DNA of 64,000 bases from assembly GCA_003342895.1 (NCBI GenBank), contig PTFA01000279.1, positions 1,023,500-1,087,499 on the forward strand, given 5' to 3'. The notes below the pieces were generated by a model. That model did not search any database. It was not told the origin of the DNA and saw only the letters and a program-made list of their open reading frames with translations. This document shows positions 24,470-36,460 of this stretch, piece after piece. Position 1 is the first letter of the stretch, and every line of letters starts with the position of its first letter. The translations under genes and the position numbers were made by a program. Origin of the DNA: Casuarius casuarius. Its lineage: Eukaryota > Chordata > Aves > Casuariiformes > Casuariidae.

Positions 24470-24570
24470 CAGACCTAGAACAAGGAGGTCCCATTGTGCC
24501 CAGCACTGTCCAAACACAGGGGCAGATACAGGCCCTCCCCTGAAGAATTCGCATTTCGTTACTTGGGAAG
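24470..24570 (+). mobile_element. MIR-like amniote SINE, 3' part
   Basis: The block ggtcccattgtgcccagcac, then tgtccaaacacagg and a CCCTCCCCTGAAGAATT-like end, follows the consensus I know for old amniote SINE 3' ends (CCCATTGTGCTAGGCGCTGTACAAACACA, then CCCTGCCCCAAAGAGCTTACA). Copies with the same order of blocks are at 35.0 and 47.6 kb. Family assignment is from pattern recognition. Confidence 0.55.
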
Positions 24571-25644
24571 CTCATCTGAACCAAAGACCCATCCCACAGC
24601 AGCTGGAAGCTGCTACTATTAATAAACTGCAAAGTAGTAGAAACTGCGTTCCCTTCAGCACCAACCAGGGAGGTTTGCTTTCTCTGAGAGCTGAGTTATT
24701 ACATCTGAAACCCTGTTGGTTTTGCATACAAAGAACAAACTTCACTCACCCCCCTTCCTTCTAGCAACGTGAGGAGACAGTTGAGTAAATAGCACAAGAT
24801 ATCTTTCAACTTTAAAGTCCCAGGCAGACTCTACAGGGGAAAAGTGCTGTGTAGGTGTAAGCTAGGGACTCAATTGTCACCAGGAAGTATGCTTATTTAT
24901 TTTTCCAGCACAAATATATCCCTAGAGTTTTACATTCTCACCACTCTGTCTCTCCACCTAAATTCAGTAGATACGCAAAATCGCACCAGTCCCCCTTGCC
25001 TCTCTTTGGGCACACTTCAGCTGTGCCCTTTTATAACAGAACTGACTCCAGGGGCTGAAGGTTAGAGGCAGAGATGATGTGATCAGAAACAGAGCCCCTG
25101 CTTTAACCATGGGGGTAAGGAGCTGCTGCAGCTCACAATGTCTCCATCTCCTGGAGTTTTCAAAGCCAGCCTGGAAGGCCTCCTTGCTGGCCAGTGTTAG
25201 CTAGCACAAGCTCTTGGGTTCGGCATGGGGCAACTGCAATATTTGGGAATATCTTGGACAAGAGCATCTTGGACAAGATGACATGAAGAGCCCCGCTAGC
25301 CTGTAATGTGCAATCCAGGTTGCAAACCTGGTGTCCATCCACACCAATAGGAAGATTAGCAGGAAATGAGAAAAGGCACCTACTGATCAAAAGCTCCCTC
25401 AAAGAAATAGGATGTGAGCACCTGATCTCCAAACAGTGATCAGAAGTAATCTTTCCTGCCCCCACTACCTCTCGAGTTTTGCAAAGAGCCCATGAGATCC
25501 TTGTGCACCAGGAACCTCCATGTTTTGGCAGCAACGTATTAAGCTTGGTGGACAGGTAAGAAGTCACTGCAGACTCAGGTGTCTGTTCCCTTCAGCTGGT
25601 TGCCAGGCATGCAGTACTGTATCTTCTGTTTGCTTATAATACAC

Positions 25645-25713
25645 AGGATCAGATGCCAGCTGGTGTAAAAGGCCAATGCAGAAATGCTGATTTACACTAG
25701 CCAAGAGCCCAGC
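25645..25713. repeat. Palindromic interspersed element, family 2 copy D
   Basis: The arms contain ccagctggtgtaaa and, after about 20 bases, tgatttacactagcc, which are near reverse complements. This is the second type of GATC...CAGCTGGTGTAAAT palindrome seen in sauropsid genomes, related in style to the 17.44-kb family. Related arms occur at 32.43 and 34.73 kb. Confidence 0.5.
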
Positions 25714-27018
25714 TGGCTCTTCCTGACATCTCCCACTTGGTTTCTGTCATACCAGGCTGCGCATTACACCTCAGGTAGGTCTGCGATGGAATCAGGCCTG
25801 ATGCACCAGCATCAAGGCTAACTTCATCCAGCTAATTATCGCTGCAAGTCAAAACTTAGCAGATCTTCTTCAGTGTAGTTTAACACAAAGACAGAGGGAT
25901 GCCAGGAAAATCTAGATTTGGCAAGTACCACAGATGGGCCACCCCTCTTTTAGATATCAGGTACTGTAACTCTTCTTTGTTGACTCCTCCAAGGATACAC
26001 TCATGGCTTGCCCACAAGGAGAAACTTGGCCCCAGGTAAATGGTCTCACCAAAGCCTCGATTGTGCATTAAGCAGTGCTTGGGTGGGCCCACATGCTGCC
26101 AGGCTACCACAGGAACATCAGCAGGGCTCCTCACTATACCCTGGACTCAACTTGTCATCAGGGCATTTTTATCAATGTTCTCGCCAACACCTGAAGGTTT
26201 GGCTTGCACCCAGAGAGGTCCAGGGTACCCAACAGCAGTCAGACCGGCTCTGGGAGTGCTGACACTTGGGGAGCATCAGCCAATATTTTTGGTGCTCTGT
26301 TGCACTCAGATTTCTCTAAGAGAGTTTCGGGGCTTGTTCCAGTTGTGAAATACTCCACCTTGTTCCAGTATGGACAGCATGGATCAGCCTGTGCTGCTGG
26401 AGCTGTAATGGACAAAGCAGAGCAGCTGCAATGAGGATGGCCTTTGGATGCAGGAAAGAGGGATCTGCACAATGAATCACAAGCCTCAAACCTCATCCAT
26501 ATTTTCCAGCTACACCGGCCAACTAGAGGAGAGGTATTGCATCTCCCTGCCTGCTCCTGGCAGTGCTTTTGGTAGTAAACCTATTGCGCTGCTCTGTGCT
26601 GCCTCATTTCCCACAGCCAGGGACGCTGCAGAGGCACTGCTTGCCCCATCCCCAGCCATCCAATGCTGCTCACCCTGCCCCTGACTGGAGGCCATGCGTG
26701 GATCTGCTTAGGGAAGGGATCCAGCTTAAAGAAAAATGATTGCTGGGGAGAGAGGGGGAGCAGGAATTATTTTTTGAGGCAGAGCCCTCCTCAGGTCACA
26801 GTGCTGTGACGACATTGCTCACAAAGAGCCTGCAGCTACAGGAGATGGGAAGAGACAGCCTGAGTGGAGGCCAGGAGAAAGACTGTCATAAACTAGCTAA
26901 ATGCCAAATCCATGGTTAATATGTATGTGTCAACTTTGCACCCGGCTGTCCACACTCCACTCCAGAGATTCCCACTCTCCGGGGCTCTGTTTACCTCATG
27001 CTCTCACAATTTCCTATT

Positions 27019-27057
27019 GAAAAAAAAAAAAAAGAGAGAGAGAGAGGGAGAGAGAGA
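27019..27057. repeat. Poly-A followed by (GA)n
   Basis: About 14 A residues pass into GA/GGGA units. Simple repeat; it may be an expanded tail of an older retroposon, but no body is recognised upstream. Confidence 0.85.
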
Positions 27058-28334
27058 TGTAGAGTAGGTCTCAGGAAATATCCTCTCCTCCCCTCTGACT
27101 AGCCAAGAAGAACTGGCAATAAAAGGCCCGTTCTGGCTGCTCCCTGGGGCTCTATTTGCCTTTCTAACACACGGAAAGAGCCTTTTGGCCAGCATGGTAG
27201 GATTTTGAAAGACTAACTTGCAGAATTTCCTAGCTTTCCAGAGTGGGTAAATGCTTGACCCATCACTGTCAGCAGTGCATGGACCCTATTCGTCCCCCGC
27301 CACACCATGCCATATGAATCAAAAGCTGTCCAGGGCAGTGCCGTGCCATGAAGGCAGTACATCCGCTGGGGCTGAAACCTTATCCTGCATGAGTGTACAC
27401 ATTAAGCCCACTGGCATGAGCTTCCAGTATCTCAGCTCTGCATGGGAGGCATGGGATGTGCCATCTCCCCTCTCCATCCCTGAGCCGGAGAGCAGCATGA
27501 GCATGGAGAAGGGTACACGCAGCTCTACAGAGGTGCAATTTGCTGGTGGCAAAGCCCAGTGGTAAAATACCAAAGAGGAGGGATCGTTACTCAGAGCAGC
27601 CTCTGCAAACCACTCTGCCACCTACGACCCAGTGTTGCTCTTGCAGTGGGGAGTGGGCAAGAAAAATTCTCCTCTGGAGTCTGCTGCCCTCCTTGCCATG
27701 GTTTGAGGCATTTCACNGCAGAAAGGGGAAGCAGCAGGACTCATGTAGCCCTTCTCTTAAAGCCATCTCTGCANGGTCAGACTTGTACGTTGCTTTTTTT
27801 CTTCTCACCTACCATAGCCTAGAAAATAAGGATCAGGAAAGGTCCAGCCCTTTCTGTGGCTGGAAGGAGAGTCCCTGGTTGCTCCGTCACTTCAGGAGAT
27901 CAGCCAAGGGCAGAAGAAGGGCATTTCACCCTACCAGGCTGTGAATTAGCAACGGGATCTCCAGTCCTTGGTACCTGACCTTGAAAAGCTTTGGCATCCA
28001 TGGTGCGGAAGAGCTGCACAGATCGTCCTGTCCTCAGTGTGCAGACATGCAAGAGGAGTGCACCAACTGCATATCCAGTGCAGTGGGTCTTATAGGGGCC
28101 ATGCTGTCACTGCTGGCAGGTTAGACCAAGCTCTGCTATGGGGCATCCACACGGCTGCTCTTCCTTTCCACATGTTCCTGTGGGACTGCTGGGTGCTCTG
28201 AGCAGATACTGGAAGTGAGCATGATGCAGGGACCTTCACTGAGAGTTTTATGCCCACCAGTTTGGCAGGTGTGACCAGAGCCCCATAAATGCTGGAAGCA
28301 GGACTAGAAACAGCATGACAGAATTTAACACAGC

Positions 28335-28450
28335 AAGAGCCAAACTGGATCAGACCTCTGGTCTGTCTAACCCAATGGCCTGTCTAGACAGCAGCCAGTC
28401 CCAGATGTTTCTCTGGAGCCCCAGAGCCATGCACAGAGGCAGAAGCTGGA
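28335..28450 (-). mobile_element. Old CR1 LINE fragment
   Basis: The stretch gagccaaactggatcagacc, then a CTGGTCTGTCTAACCCAATGGCCTGTCT-like block, and cagccagtcccagatg match the antisense of a conserved old CR1 segment (CTGGATCAGACC, GGTCCATCTAGCCCAGTATCCTGTCT, GGCCAG-x-CCAGATG). Same family as the piece at 3.18 kb and better preserved. The boundary on the right is uncertain and may extend to about 28.64 kb. Confidence 0.6.
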
Positions 28451-30170
28451 TATTCATTACTTCTATTGCTGTTGCTGGGAGCAGCTGTGACCAATCTCCT
28501 GCTCACACTCAAGCTCCCACAGTTAATACCACATGAAAGCCTAAGACTAGTTTTCTGGGCCTTAGCAATCCTGTTTTCTGCCATCACAGAACAGCCTTTT
28601 CTCCTGCTCATTGCTGATCCTCACCCTCCAACCACTCAGCTAGGCCTTGGTTTGGCCACCTCTGCTGGACAAGAGCATCCCTTTCCTCAGGGCTCTGCGC
28701 AAGGATGCTTCCCCTCCCTCCAACTAGGTCTGATTATATGTCCAGTTTTCAGATACTCTTGCAAAGCCCTTCTGTCACATTTTAAGATGCATTTCAACCA
28801 GGGACCCTTCAAGTCTCCTCTTCTTCCAGGTGGAAGAGCAGCTGGATGGATCCTATAGTGAAGAAACTCCCAGCTAGTACCATCTCTGTCCAACACTGGG
28901 AGACGTTCAACGCCAGGATGAATAAGAGGAACTTTACTGTAACAGCTGCATCTTGCTTATCCCAAATTCTCCCTCAGGTCAAGTGAGATATCCTAAGGGA
29001 ATAAAAGTTTCACCTGCATGTAAAGTATCACCAGAAGGTTTGTGCTTTTCTTGCATTGTTGTGCAGAACTGAAGAAGAGGACTTAGGCTTCCTTTTCCTG
29101 ATGTTGCATCAATAAGGAGAGTTTTCCCTCTCCTTGTTTGGGAAAAGAGGGGATCCCCAGCAGGATCCCCCATTCTCCACTGATGTTAAGAGCTGCAGTG
29201 ATTTCTACCAGCTGACAACATGGATAGTCAAGATTGGACCACGTGGGCTCAAAGGTTCCTGTGCCACCATCTTTGCTCAGCAAAGCCCTTCTGAAGAGTG
29301 CCTGTGACAGCCTTGCCCACAGGGCAGTGAAGAATTTTAGCAGGGCCTGGCACCAGGGATGGCTGGAATTAACAAAATCCAAGGGGAATGTCACCTGCAA
29401 GATCTTTCATCCTGCCCTGCTTTCAGGCCCATGCTGAAATTTGGAGTGGCTGCCAGAGCACCTGTAGCTGAAATCACCCCCACAGTGGGAATATCTGAAG
29501 GTCACAGATNCAAGCAAATATTTGATGAATCAATGAAATGCAACCTTGAACACTGCACCTCCAGCATTGGGGAGGACCCCTCCTTTGTGTCTGTGCATGA
29601 ATGCCCTTCAGCATACCACCCACGCTGTGTTTGAGCTGCTTCACTGTGTGCACACCACTTGTTTTGTTAATGTTTAGACCTTCCCTGAAGGGCTTGTCTA
29701 GGCTCAGTGAGCACGAATCAGCACCATAAGTTAGCTGGAGACACATCATTTATTTCAAATACTGATATCATCACTCTCTTCTGTAGGCAAAAGATCTCCT
29801 CTCCTCTGGAGCCTTTCTACATGACCTTCACCCCCAAGGCGCATTCTCCTGAGACTGTCTGACCCAAGTCTCACCCACACTGGGGATGGCCACTGGAAAC
29901 CCATCTGACCATGTTCCTTCCAACTATTCTTCCAAGGCCAACCAGACTAAGTCCAACTCTTTAAAACATCTCAAGAGTGTCGAGGAGCAAATGCATCTTC
30001 CAACTAGTGCTCTCACAGCAGAGAGAGTGGGAGATTCAGGCCCCNAGTCTCCAGGTGAAAGCCCTGGTCCATATGTTAGAAAGACATGAGCTCACTCATG
30101 GGAAAACAGCCCTACTTTGCTAGTCCTGCTCTACTGATGCACACATGGCTTTGCCTCGGTACTGTGCCTT

Positions 30171-30198
30171 GTATTACCTTGAGGTCTCAAGGTAATAC
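30171..30198. repeat. Perfect inverted repeat, 13-bp arms, 2-base spacer
   Basis: GTATTACCTTGAG at 30171-30183 and CTCAAGGTAATAC at 30186-30198 are exact reverse complements separated by GT. Symmetry stops sharply at both outer ends. The spacer is too short for a normal RNA hairpin loop, so a microRNA precursor is unlikely; a cruciform, a symmetric binding site or a template-switch mutation are options. Confidence 0.9.
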
Positions 30199-31799
30199 TT
30201 AACTGCTGTTGTTGACAAACCATGGATATTGACCCTGTAAAATCACTGGTTTCCCATCTCTGAGCTGCAGGAACATCCCCTCCAGTGTCATAACAGCAGA
30301 CAGGTTTTGGCACATGGCTGAGCTGTCCTCCTTTCCACTAGCAGGAGACAGCAGGATGCAGGATGCCCTTGGTACCAGAGCCACTTTTAATCACATGTGG
30401 GCTGAGCTAGAAATGAAGTATTCCATGGGAGGTTTGTACAGAATGAAACAGAACATGATTTTGACATGCTTGCTAGCTTTTAGTTACACTTGCTTGTTTA
30501 ATATCGTAATAAGCCTCTCCAAAAACCCCAGGTCTCTTTTTCTGTCTTCTCTTTCTCTTTTCCCCCTCTGTTTCCTTTCAAGCCCTGTGTGATTTCCTCC
30601 AGCAAAATCCCAGCATCAAGAACAACCTTGGATCCTGACCTGGGAATATCATCACTTTGGTCTTAGATCTTTTGCTCCATCAGGACCCATGAAACTGGGG
30701 GATTTTAGTCCCCTCTAAATTTTGTTGCAGGAGGCCTGCAAATTGCATGCTACAGTGATCTCACCTTAGGGAAATTGTCTTCATGATATGAAAAAGACTT
30801 AGGATTTTGTGGGATGCGGAGACAAGACACAAACCACAGGAATACAGCCTGACCCAGAAAATCTGGATGGACTACCCATGTATACCCTAAGTGACTATTT
30901 GCTCTGCTGGGAATTTTGTTCCCTTTTGTTTCTGTAGAAAGCTGGGAAAAGGAAGATGTTTTAGGGTTGCGTTTTTATGTAAATTTTCTTATAGAAAAAT
31001 AAGTCTAGCCATTCCACAAGCCCTCTAGGTGAATTTGCTACCCTGTCACAGGGTGGCAGGGTAACATGAGACCTGCCAGCCCTTCCAGTTCCCCACCCAG
31101 CATAGCAGCTCAGCTCATCCAAACTGGTATTTAAAGAGGATATTGCAGCATTTTTACAGGATTAGTTTAACTGAAATCTGTCACATACACAGATAGCACA
31201 GACTGCAAACAGCCCCCACTAGCTCCCCTTAAAAAGAGGGATCTACAGGACAGATCTTTCACAAATCTTTCTTATCCAAAAATTCAGTCATTTCCCCAAA
31301 ACCCTGGCACAGAACAGCTTGGGCCTGGAGTCTCCAATTTGCTTATCTTCTTCAGGGAATTAGATACCTGAAGCCCTTTAAAATCATTCAGTGTTATGCA
31401 AGTAAAAATTAAGCAGTGAATGGCCCTGTTTTTCAGAACAGGAGGTGACTTCTTTGGGCCTAAATGCCTTAGGAAAAAACTGCAAAAAGGCTTAAGCCTT
31501 GTTTCATTTGCAGGTTGCAGGGGAGTCCTGGAAAACTATTCAGTTGACTGGAATTGCCGTCAGGAGGTGTCCCTCTCTCTCCACTGGTAGAGAGTGAGTC
31601 GAGGGACACTGGTCTCCCGTCCACTACTTGGCTCTGGCGAGCCCCCAACCTTCTCCCCAAGACCCTCTTCAATGCAGGTGCAAGAGCAACGATACGCCCC
31701 ATTAACCATTGTCTCCCCTGGCTCTGCCACCTCTTACAAGCTCTACCAGGCCATCCCAGGGGTTTGCAACAGGCTTCGTTTGAACTCTCAAGTTATGTG

Positions 31800-31841
31800 G
31801 CCTTTTTCTTTCTTCCTTTCTTTCTTTTTTTTTTTTTTTTA
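31800..31841. repeat. Pyrimidine/poly-T tract
   Basis: CTTT-type units pass into an uninterrupted run of about 16 T followed by AG. On the minus strand it reads as poly-A, but no retroposon body is recognised next to it. Confidence 0.85.
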
Positions 31842-32424
31842 GCGCCTGGCTACCCAAGTGCAGCCAAATAGCTCTTGTGAGCTTGACTTTCAGCCTCAGA
31901 GGAGGTTTCAGGCCTCATGCGTGGAGTCCACCTAAACACCTGGTGCTAAAAATATGCCCTGCCACTTTCAGGAACTAAAAAAGTGGCTACTAGTTGTGTT
32001 AATTTGTCAGTCAGCCTGACCTGAGTGTCCCCATTTGACTGGTGGTGAGTTATCTTCCACTTTAAAGAGGCATGTTATCTCATATCTTTTTTCACCTTTA
32101 AGTTTTGGCTTATAATCAGTGGTGAAGGTGCCATTTGAAAAGTAGCATCATGCTCATCTGCAGCAGTTTCAGGGGAGAGTCCTGTGCAGTTTCATCCCTG
32201 CAACCCTGAACACAAGGCAAACATTGCTCTGTCCACCCCAAAAGACAGCTTGCTCCTGGCAAGGCTCAGGATGTGTGGATTTGGTAATATAACAGCTGGG
32301 GGACAGTCTCTGAATGAGAAAAGCATCGGACAGCTCTGTGCGTGTGTCATAGCCATCTGTGCATGCTTGCAAATCCCCCACTTGAAGGGGGCCAGGTCCT
32401 AAGCAGCTATGAACCTCTTAATGT

Positions 32425-32468
32425 GACCAGCTGTGTGCCAATTTACCCTGGCGCAAGATCTGGCCCCG
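32425..32468. repeat. Palindromic interspersed element, family 2, one arm
   Basis: The segment gccaatttaccctggcgcaa followed by gatctggcccc resembles the right arm of the GATTTACACCAGCTGAGGATCTGGCCC-type palindrome. The mirror arm is not recognisable, so this is a partial copy. Confidence 0.35.
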
Positions 32469-34724
32469 AGAGCTGACCACTGATTTTTTGGCCTGAAAAT
32501 CATCCCAGAATGGCCAGGACACGTACAGAGTCACCATCAGGGGTTATCTACAACATGCAGCCGCTGCACTGAGACCTGGGAAAATCATGATGGGCATGTG
32601 GTTGCTCCCACCTGACCCCACAACCAGGTGGGCTGGATGGCTGCCAGCTCAGCCTGGTTTCACTCTGAGCTGTGTGGAGCATGCAGCTGCAGGCATCCTT
32701 GTTTCCCGAGAACATGGCCTGTCTCACACAAGATGCTTTCTGCTTTAAGTAGGAAAGAAGCTTCCCCACCTGGGCCTGGCTTGTGCTTTTGAAATGGGCG
32801 AGAAGTGCCCTTGACCACAGGAGACTTGTGGTTGCAACAGGGTAGAGCGACAGGACCAGCCCCGAAGGGCACCANGCAGCTCCATGCTCAGATGAATATG
32901 GGCTGAGTTTCTGTGGTGCTTGACAGGAATCACCAAGGGATGGATGCAAGCTGGCTGGGGGGTGTTTTTTCTTAGTCGATTGGGTTTGGCTGTAGGAACA
33001 AACCTGGCAGAGAGGGAGGAATGGCCTTTCAGCAACCCCAGCAGGGGTTTGAAGACACACCCAAGTCATCAGGTGGGAACCGTTTACCTCCCGCAGCCAA
33101 GCTGCTCTGAGGGACTTTGACCAGCAAGCAGAGAGGCTGACAGCAGGCAATGACACAGATCCTCTGCTGGGAACAAGGGTTTCTTCTCATGGTAGCCAGA
33201 GCTGTCAGGGCTTCCTGGGTGGAACCTGGGCAAGATGCCCGTAGGTAAGAGAGCCCTGTGTCCAGACTGTGCCTTTGCTTTGCAGCTCATTTTTCTCCCA
33301 AGCTGTGTTCTCCCTCTGGGGAACCACTGGTGGTCCAGGAAGCAGGCTCATTGCTGAATTCATCACTGGTTACAGCCTCCTGTGACTGCAGGCAAAGCCA
33401 TCACCCAGGAGCCAGTCCAAGAGGGGGAGAGTCGTGAGATGCCAGTGCTAGAGACCAGATGGGAAGAGCTAACCCCATAGCTGAAACAGTTTCACTTTAT
33501 CTTTGTGTTTCCATCCTATATGTTGTAAAAAACCACAGAGCACCGTCATTTCATTCCCAGCAAACCCTTCCAGGATGCTTGCAACACAAAGTCAGTCCAG
33601 GTGGCAACATGACCATCCTGTTTGTGGCTTGCTAGTTATGTTCTTCTGGGGAGATACTTCCCTTTGCTTAATACAAATCTCCATTCTAAGAGTAGCCCAG
33701 AGGGTACCTGTACATCCACCCTTCCAGCCCCCAGTATAGAAGAGAGTCCTAGCAGCTGGGAATACTTGGAGCATTAAGAAACCCCATCCCTATGGCCCTG
33801 TGCCTCACAGCAGGATTGAGAGCAGGGCCCAAAGGGCAGTGTCCAAAAGGATACCACTTCCCTAAAAACCACAATGTATAAGCCTCAAAACTGGGAGTCC
33901 CAGCTCTGTGCCAGCAGCAGGGACAAGAAGGGGAGGGGAGAGGGGAACAATCAGAGAAATGTTTCACTTAACGTTTAACACGTACCAGACAGAAAGTACG
34001 TTGATATCAGAGGCCACATAAAAGTTACGCTTCCTGCCACTAGGCCCGTTGCTCATCCTAGTATTCGTTATCCATAAAACCAACACCATGGCTCAGTTCC
34101 TGTTTTCGAGTAGGTCACCCTTACAATGTGTGTGTCAAGGCCCCATCCCAGCTTCCTGCTTTCATTTCTCATGTCTGCCAGCCTCAAATCTGGCACTATC
34201 TGCCCGTCCCCCAAACGCCCCTCACTCCCTGCCCTGATTCTCCTCTGCTGTTGGACTCCTTAACTTTCTTAATGCGCTCACAAATTGCTCTTATCTGGGA
34301 TGCAGTGACATCTGAAAGTCAGCGGGATAAAAGCATGCCTGTTCATACACAGCTTGTTACCTCCTATGTGAGTCCCGCATACTGTAAAAATAGCTTTCTC
34401 TCTTAAGTCATAGCAGGATTATCTTTTAGGTCCCTTCTTTCCTTTGAGCAAAAGGCTTAGTTTTAAGCAAGGGACTCTCAGACTGGGAGATCACATGCAG
34501 GGTTTGGATCGAAAGGCATAGGTGAGCATAAAAGCCAGCATGAGTGCAAANGTGAGCTTGGATCCAAGTGTGTCAGTGAGGGTTGCAGAGCTGAGGAGGT
34601 TTACTGGCAGATTTTATGCAGCCACGGCTCCCTTCCAGGCCCCATTATATGTCCTTCCTGCCCAGCAACAATCAGTCTTTAAGGCACTGACTGAGCATTT
34701 TGCTGGGACCGCCNCTGCCCTGCT

Positions 34725-34790
34725 GCACCAGATTAACGCCAGTGTAACCAAAGTCAAGAGATGCGTGTAAATGAGTCAGAGTTGGCCCAG
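34725..34790. repeat. Palindromic interspersed element, family 2 copy F
   Basis: The left part gattaacgccagtgtaacc and right part gcgtgtaaatgagtcagagt flank a CAAAGTCAAGAG centre that resembles the shared GAAGTCAATGG core of these palindromes. The element ends TTGGCCC like other members. Arms are diverged. Confidence 0.4.
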
Positions 34791-35007
34791 CACCTCGCGC
34801 CAAGCCAGGGTGTTTCATGACAGCCCACCTCTGCCAACATACCTGCTGCGCCCACAGGGCTCTCGCCCGCCCTTCTCCCTATCTGCACCCTCAGCCTTAC
34901 CAAGGGCTGGTGGGACCCTCTGAGGTCCCACCATTAGGCACTTTGTCAAAGCTACCTCCGAGTCACTGACAGACCTTGGCACGGCGCCTNGTGAATTGTC
35001 TGTTAAA

Positions 35008-35092
35008 TCACTAAGCATTGCTATTATTACATGAGTATTGTCATAGCATCTGGCAGCCCTGTCTTTGTGCTAGGTGGTATACCTAGAGGAGA
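35008..35092 (+). mobile_element. MIR-like amniote SINE, 3' part
   Basis: The blocks attgctattattac, catagcatctggcagccctg and tttgtgctaggtggtata follow the same order as the old amniote SINE consensus (ATTATTATT, AGCACCTAGCAGCCC, TTGTGCTAGGCGCTGTA). Related to the copies at 24.5 and 47.6 kb. Confidence 0.5.
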
Positions 35093-36460
35093 GGTTACTT
35101 GATCTTAGCTATTTCTATGCATGTGTAAGGCCTGGTTCATCTAGTGTCTTTCTGCTGTATAAACACCCTACAGTTAATGAAGTAATGCCAAAGTAGTGAG
35201 GGAGTAACACAGTGAGGAAAGTGGGCCATTTGCAATTAGCGTTTAAGAAATCTTGTATTTTAGCTCTTGCTGTTTTCCTTGTGAGTTATCATGGAGCTCA
35301 AATCATCGACAAGGATTTTTAGAAATAGCGCTAGAAACCTGCAACTGCTAACCCAGCTTTCCTCCTGTCATGTTACCTGCTTCATTCAGCAAGATCCAGG
35401 TTTCACTGAGCATCATTCTATTCAGGGGCTGGTCCATAAATTAGGAGTTCTACTTGCTATTGTCATTTATTTTCTCTCTATGGCTTTCCCCCTCCTCAAA
35501 CAGCTGCTTAGGGGAATTCAAACAAAATCGGACAAATGTTGCAGCCATGCTGCAAAAAGAGACGTTTCCAGCACATGCACTGCAATAAGCCCTATCAACA
35601 GCAGAACCTAGCCCCTTAAGGAAGGGGAGAAGTCAATCCGCAATGGTATGGAGTAATTCCCTTCCTGGAAACCATCCAACATTACGCAACGTGGAATATG
35701 TAGCGGGTCTCCGGGCAGCTACACACTGCAAAGCAACCTGTGGAGTTTTGTGAAAACTGTGTGCATGCATTGTGTATGTCCCACTTGCTTCACAGGAATT
35801 GGCAGCTGGATAGCAGACAGAGGCCAAATCAGTCTCCCACCAAAGGAAAGGCTCCAGCTTCAGCTCAGAAGTTCTGTTGTGTTTGTTCTCTGAGCAGGCT
35901 GATTCTTATTGCCCACAGAAGTAAACGGAGGAGAAAATATGGATAAACTATGACCAGGAATGGTGCTGAAAACATTTGAATAACAGGCAGGATGCACTGG
36001 ACACAAACTGCAAACAGAGCTGATGGATTTATTCAGGTAACAAATTTATCTTGCCAAAATATGCAGCTTCAGCTGGACCGAATGTATCTGAAGATTCATT
36101 ATGAAACCAATTTCTGTCAATAAAAAGATTTCTTTTGTATGTCAAATCTTAAAACTGAGGTCTAATGACATTTTAAGATTTGAGTCCATTTAGAAATATT
36201 AGAAGCCATTTTAAAAGCATTCTTTCATGCTCAATATTTTGTGGCAAGTAATCCAAAAGTTTAGTTCATGGCAAACCAAATTGTTGTTTTGGTTTGAAAG
36301 CCAAACTGAAAAGACAATTAATCAGTCATCTCCGAAAATGAGAGAGAATGCAGCTGCAGAGGGTTTGTATTTTTTTTCCTGATATGAAACCAAGCAGCAG
36401 AAGTGTGAACAAAAACCTTGCAGAACTGGGATTTTGCATATTTACATACAATTAGGAGAC

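Larger units (their letters stand above)
10580..36460. other. Left part of gene desert, no gene recognised
   Basis: About 26 kb with no exon of a known protein on either strand. The interval contains old repeats listed separately (MIR-type SINEs at 19.2, 24.5 and 35.0 kb, palindromic elements at 17.4, 20.9, 25.7, 32.4 and 34.7 kb, an old CR1 piece at 28.3 kb) and microsatellites. The longest open frame is 233 codons (17782-18483, minus); it resembles nothing I know and is treated as unproven. AT-rich patches with TAAT motifs (for example about 15.00-15.06 kb) may be regulatory but cannot be called from one sequence. Confidence 0.6.

Noticed and set aside
30171..30198. microRNA precursor hairpin
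   Set aside because: Arms are only 13 bp and the loop 2 bases; a microRNA precursor needs a stem of about 22 bp or more with a larger loop.
32548..33156. 202-codon open frame on the minus strand
   Set aside because: No recognisable domain, contains an N, overlaps other open frames on the same strand, and has no splice or start context that supports a gene. Kept as chance.
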